This document shows, piece after piece, positions 62,326 through 64,000 of a stretch of DNA of 64,000 nt. This DNA is from Aliiglaciecola sp. CAU 1673 (GTDB taxonomy: Bacteria; Pseudomonadota; Gammaproteobacteria; Enterobacterales; Alteromonadaceae): contig NZ_JARHUG010000002.1 in assembly GCF_029223185.1 (NCBI RefSeq), forward strand, positions 124,001 to 188,000, written 5' to 3'. The notes beneath the pieces are model-generated. The model searched no databases. It had not been told where the DNA came from and was given only the letters and a program-made list of their open reading frames with translations. The position numbers and the translations under genes are program-made. Numbering within the stretch: the stretch's first letter is position 1; each line of letters opens with the position of its first letter.

Positions 62326-64000
62326 ATGGTAGTCCAGCAAAAAGCGCTTTCATTAGCCACTATCAAAAAGGGTCTGACCGACACTTTGATTCTGGTTGCG
62401 ACAGCTTTAGTGGGAATCGCTATCCTAGCTTCTATACTGCGGATCCGAGAATTTGGGTTCCAACCGGTGATGTATTTTCATGTTGTCGCCGGCACTATCC
62501 TTACCGCCCTTTACCTATTTCGTCAGCGCATTCCCCAGACCGTCAGTGCACATATTTTGTGCGCGATTTTTTTCCTTGCAGGAGTTGGTGGGGTGATCAA
62601 TTTCGGCCTGTCAGGCGGTGGGATCCTGTTACTGATAGGTGCGGCTTTCTTCGCTTGCTTTTTATTAAGTTTCAGAACCGCAGGGATTTATGCAACCTTG
62701 TCGCTGCTGGTGTTGATGACCCAGTGGTGGTTGGCTTTCAAAGGGGAACTGAGCTACGGCTTGGACATTGGTGACTATGCGAAAAGTGGCTCGGCCTGGC
62801 TTAACGTGGCGATGGCCTTCACCTTTTTAATCACCATGATCCTGTATCTGACCCGCCGATTTTTCGATTATCTGATAGATCTTCTGGCTCATTACCACGA
62901 AAAAGTACAAGACCAGTCCCGTTCCCTGGATGATTCCAAAGCACTTATCGATGGTGTAGTTAACGCTATTCCCATGGGTATTCTGTGGAAAGACAAGAAT
63001 GGGGGGTTTTTAGGCGCCAATCAGAGCTTCCTTCAGGAAGTGGGCAAGAACAAGGTTCAAGATATCTTGGGCAAGACGGATTTTGATATAACCGATGCCA
63101 CCACAGCTAAGCGGTATCGAGCCCTGGATATTGAAGTAATAACATCCGGGAAAGCCATTATCGACTCCCAGGAGAAGACGGTAAAATCAGGCAATACACA
63201 TTACATTTCCACTGATCGCATGCCTTTGGTCGATCATGCCGGCGATATCGTTGGGGTTCTATGTACTTATCATGACATCACCCATTTAAAACGGGCTGAG
63301 ATGCTGATGCATGATGCCAAACTTCAGGCTGAACAGGCCAATGCTGCTAAGACAGCCTTCTTAGCCAATATGAGTCATGAGTTACGTACGCCCATCAATG
63401 GAGTGATGGGGCTGCTAGAGCTTTGTCTTAATACCGAGCTAAATAGCAAGCAGCAGGACTATCTTAGCAAGGCCAAAGTATCGGCCAAAACCTTACTGGA
63501 TATTGTTAACGATATTTTGGATCTGGCCAAAATTGAGGCAGGACAACTCACTTTGGACCGTCATCCCTTCGAATTGGAACAGATGCTCGAAGTATTACAA
63601 GAGCACGTTACTCCCCTGCTGGAAGGTAAGGATGTGCAATTTTATTGCAAGTCAGATGCGCCTAAAGGACTGTTGTTGGAGGGCGATGATACCCGTCTTA
63701 AACAGATCCTGCTGAACCTGTGCGGTAACGCTGTTAAATTTACCAATCAAGGCAGCGTCAAGCTCTCCTGTACCTGGTGGAGCCGCGGCAAAAAGGCTGA
63801 CTTAGTCTTTAAAGTAAAAGACACTGGTATCGGCATCGCAGATGAGGCAATACCGACCTTGTTCAACAGTTTTACCCAGGCAGACACCAGCACTACCCGT
63901 AAATTTGGCGGGACCGGCCTGGGACTGAGCATTGTTCGTCAACTGGTTGACAAAATGGGCGGAGATATCCGCGTGAACAGTGTGCTTGGAAAAGGTACAG
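62326..64000 (+). CDS. Membrane-bound sensor histidine kinase, 5' part (runs off the window)
   Basis: The start of a histidine kinase; the frame is open from 62266 to the end of the window, at least 558 codons. The start ATG at 62326 has no clear ribosome binding site; TTG at 62272 is possible. Six transmembrane segments (about residues 15-185) form an MHYT/7TM-like sensory membrane domain, then a PAS domain (about 205-320), HisKA with H351 in NMSHELRTP, and HATPase_c (N-box LLNLCGNAVKF, G1 DTGIGI, G2 GTGLGL). The end, perhaps a receiver or Hpt domain, is beyond the edge. It is divergent from yaiI. Confidence 0.88.
   Translation, partial: MVVQQKALSLATIKKGLTDTLILVATALVGIAILASILRIREFGFQPVMYFHVVAGTILTALYLFRQRIPQTVSAHILCAIFFLAGVGGVINFGLSGGGILLLIGAAFFACFLLSFRTAGIYATLSLLVLMTQWWLAFKGELSYGLDIGDYAKSGSAWLNVAMAFTFLITMILYLTRRFFDYLIDLLAHYHEKVQDQSRSLDDSKALIDGVVNAIPMGILWKDKNGGFLGANQSFLQEVGKNKVQDILGKTDFDITDATTAKRYRALDIEVITSGKAIIDSQEKTVKSGNTHYISTDRMPLVDHAGDIVGVLCTYHDITHLKRAEMLMHDAKLQAEQANAAKTAFLANMSHELRTPINGVMGLLELCLNTELNSKQQDYLSKAKVSAKTLLDIVNDILDLAKIEAGQLTLDRHPFELEQMLEVLQEHVTPLLEGKDVQFYCKSDAPKGLLLEGDDTRLKQILLNLCGNAVKFTNQGSVKLSCTWWSRGKKADLVFKVKDTGIGIADEAIPTLFNSFTQADTSTTRKFGGTGLGLSIVRQLVDKMGGDIRVNSVLGKGT

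Noticed and set aside
62250-62774. A 174-codon open frame in front of the last kinase
   Set aside because: It is a shadow frame of the kinase: a Ser/Pro/Arg/Tyr-rich, unconserved-looking reading, whereas the other frame encodes membrane segments and a PAS domain joined to HisKA.
1-64000. tRNA, rRNA, insertion sequence or prophage
   Set aside because: I saw no cloverleaf with T-arm motif, no transposase or integrase, and no phage structural gene. Short or diverged RNA genes could have been missed by eye.

Overview
The window is a chromosomal segment of a marine-type gammaproteobacterium, most likely from the Alteromonadales (Alteromonas/Shewanella-like). The evidence is the ffh-rpsP-rimM-trmD-rplS block with ypjD and yfjD beside it, the csdE/tcdA pair, fadIJ behind a FadR-type operator, a chemotaxis operon with an embedded partner switch like the one in Shewanella oneidensis, and paired phasins. 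I cannot fix the genus from sequence alone. I see no tRNA, rRNA, insertion sequence, prophage, CRISPR array or integron.

Layout. Positions 1-966 hold the 3' end of a csdE/sufE-type gene and convergent tcdA. Positions 1221-16135 are one long + strand signalling cluster: hybrid histidine kinase, response regulator with a coiled-coil output, a short membrane-anchored MCP-like protein, STAS antagonist (crsA-like), REC-PP2C-HATPase switch protein (crsR-like), cheY, cheA, cheW, a large double-PAS MCP, cheR, cheD and cheB. Positions 16151-26377, all on the minus strand, read in transcription order moxR, DUF58, DUF4381, batA, batB/C fusion, batD, DUF885 lipoprotein peptidase, then an ECF sigma factor with its DUF3379 anti-sigma factor. 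Positions 26788-29405 carry two phasins and a patatin-like lipase. Positions 29614-37774 mix membrane and lipoprotein genes, an orphan ParA, and a lipid group (GlpD-like oxidoreductase, TetR regulator, WS/DGAT acyltransferase). Positions 38014-45009 carry an HMG-CoA reductase, a GMC oxidoreductase and fadI-fadJ. Two short genes follow (65 and 47 codons), then a 1503-residue propeller/PAS/GGDEF/EAL protein, an M16 protease, sixA, a 63-residue protein, yfjD, ypjD, the ffh-rplS block, a HAD phosphatase, a solute-binding protein, yaiI, and the 5' part of a second sensor kinase cut by the window edge.

How the genes work together. The first 16 kb is a self-contained signal-processing unit: receptors feed CheA/CheY through CheW, CheR/CheB/CheD adapt the receptors, and a phosphorylation-controlled partner switch sits in the same operon, so chemosensory input and sigma-factor control may be coupled. 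No separate cheZ, cheC or cheX is present, but the short MCP-like protein carries a CheZ-like D-x-x-G-Q signature, which makes it a candidate CheY-P phosphatase. The middle of the window is rich in acyl-lipid functions (phasins, lipase, wax ester/TAG synthase, beta-oxidation, alcohol oxidation), consistent with storage and use of PHA and neutral lipid.

Repeats and short signals: an 11-copy 9-bp array coding for Gly-Asp-Gln in batB/C, a 9x CTG run nearby, an 8-copy 7-bp array between ffh and rpsP, four 15-residue FGFFEP repeats where CheA would normally have its CheY-binding P2 domain, and a 124-residue tandem PAS duplication in the large MCP. Several clear intrinsic terminators are listed. 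Start codons were moved from the longest open frame wherever a ribosome binding site or the protein family favoured an internal start.
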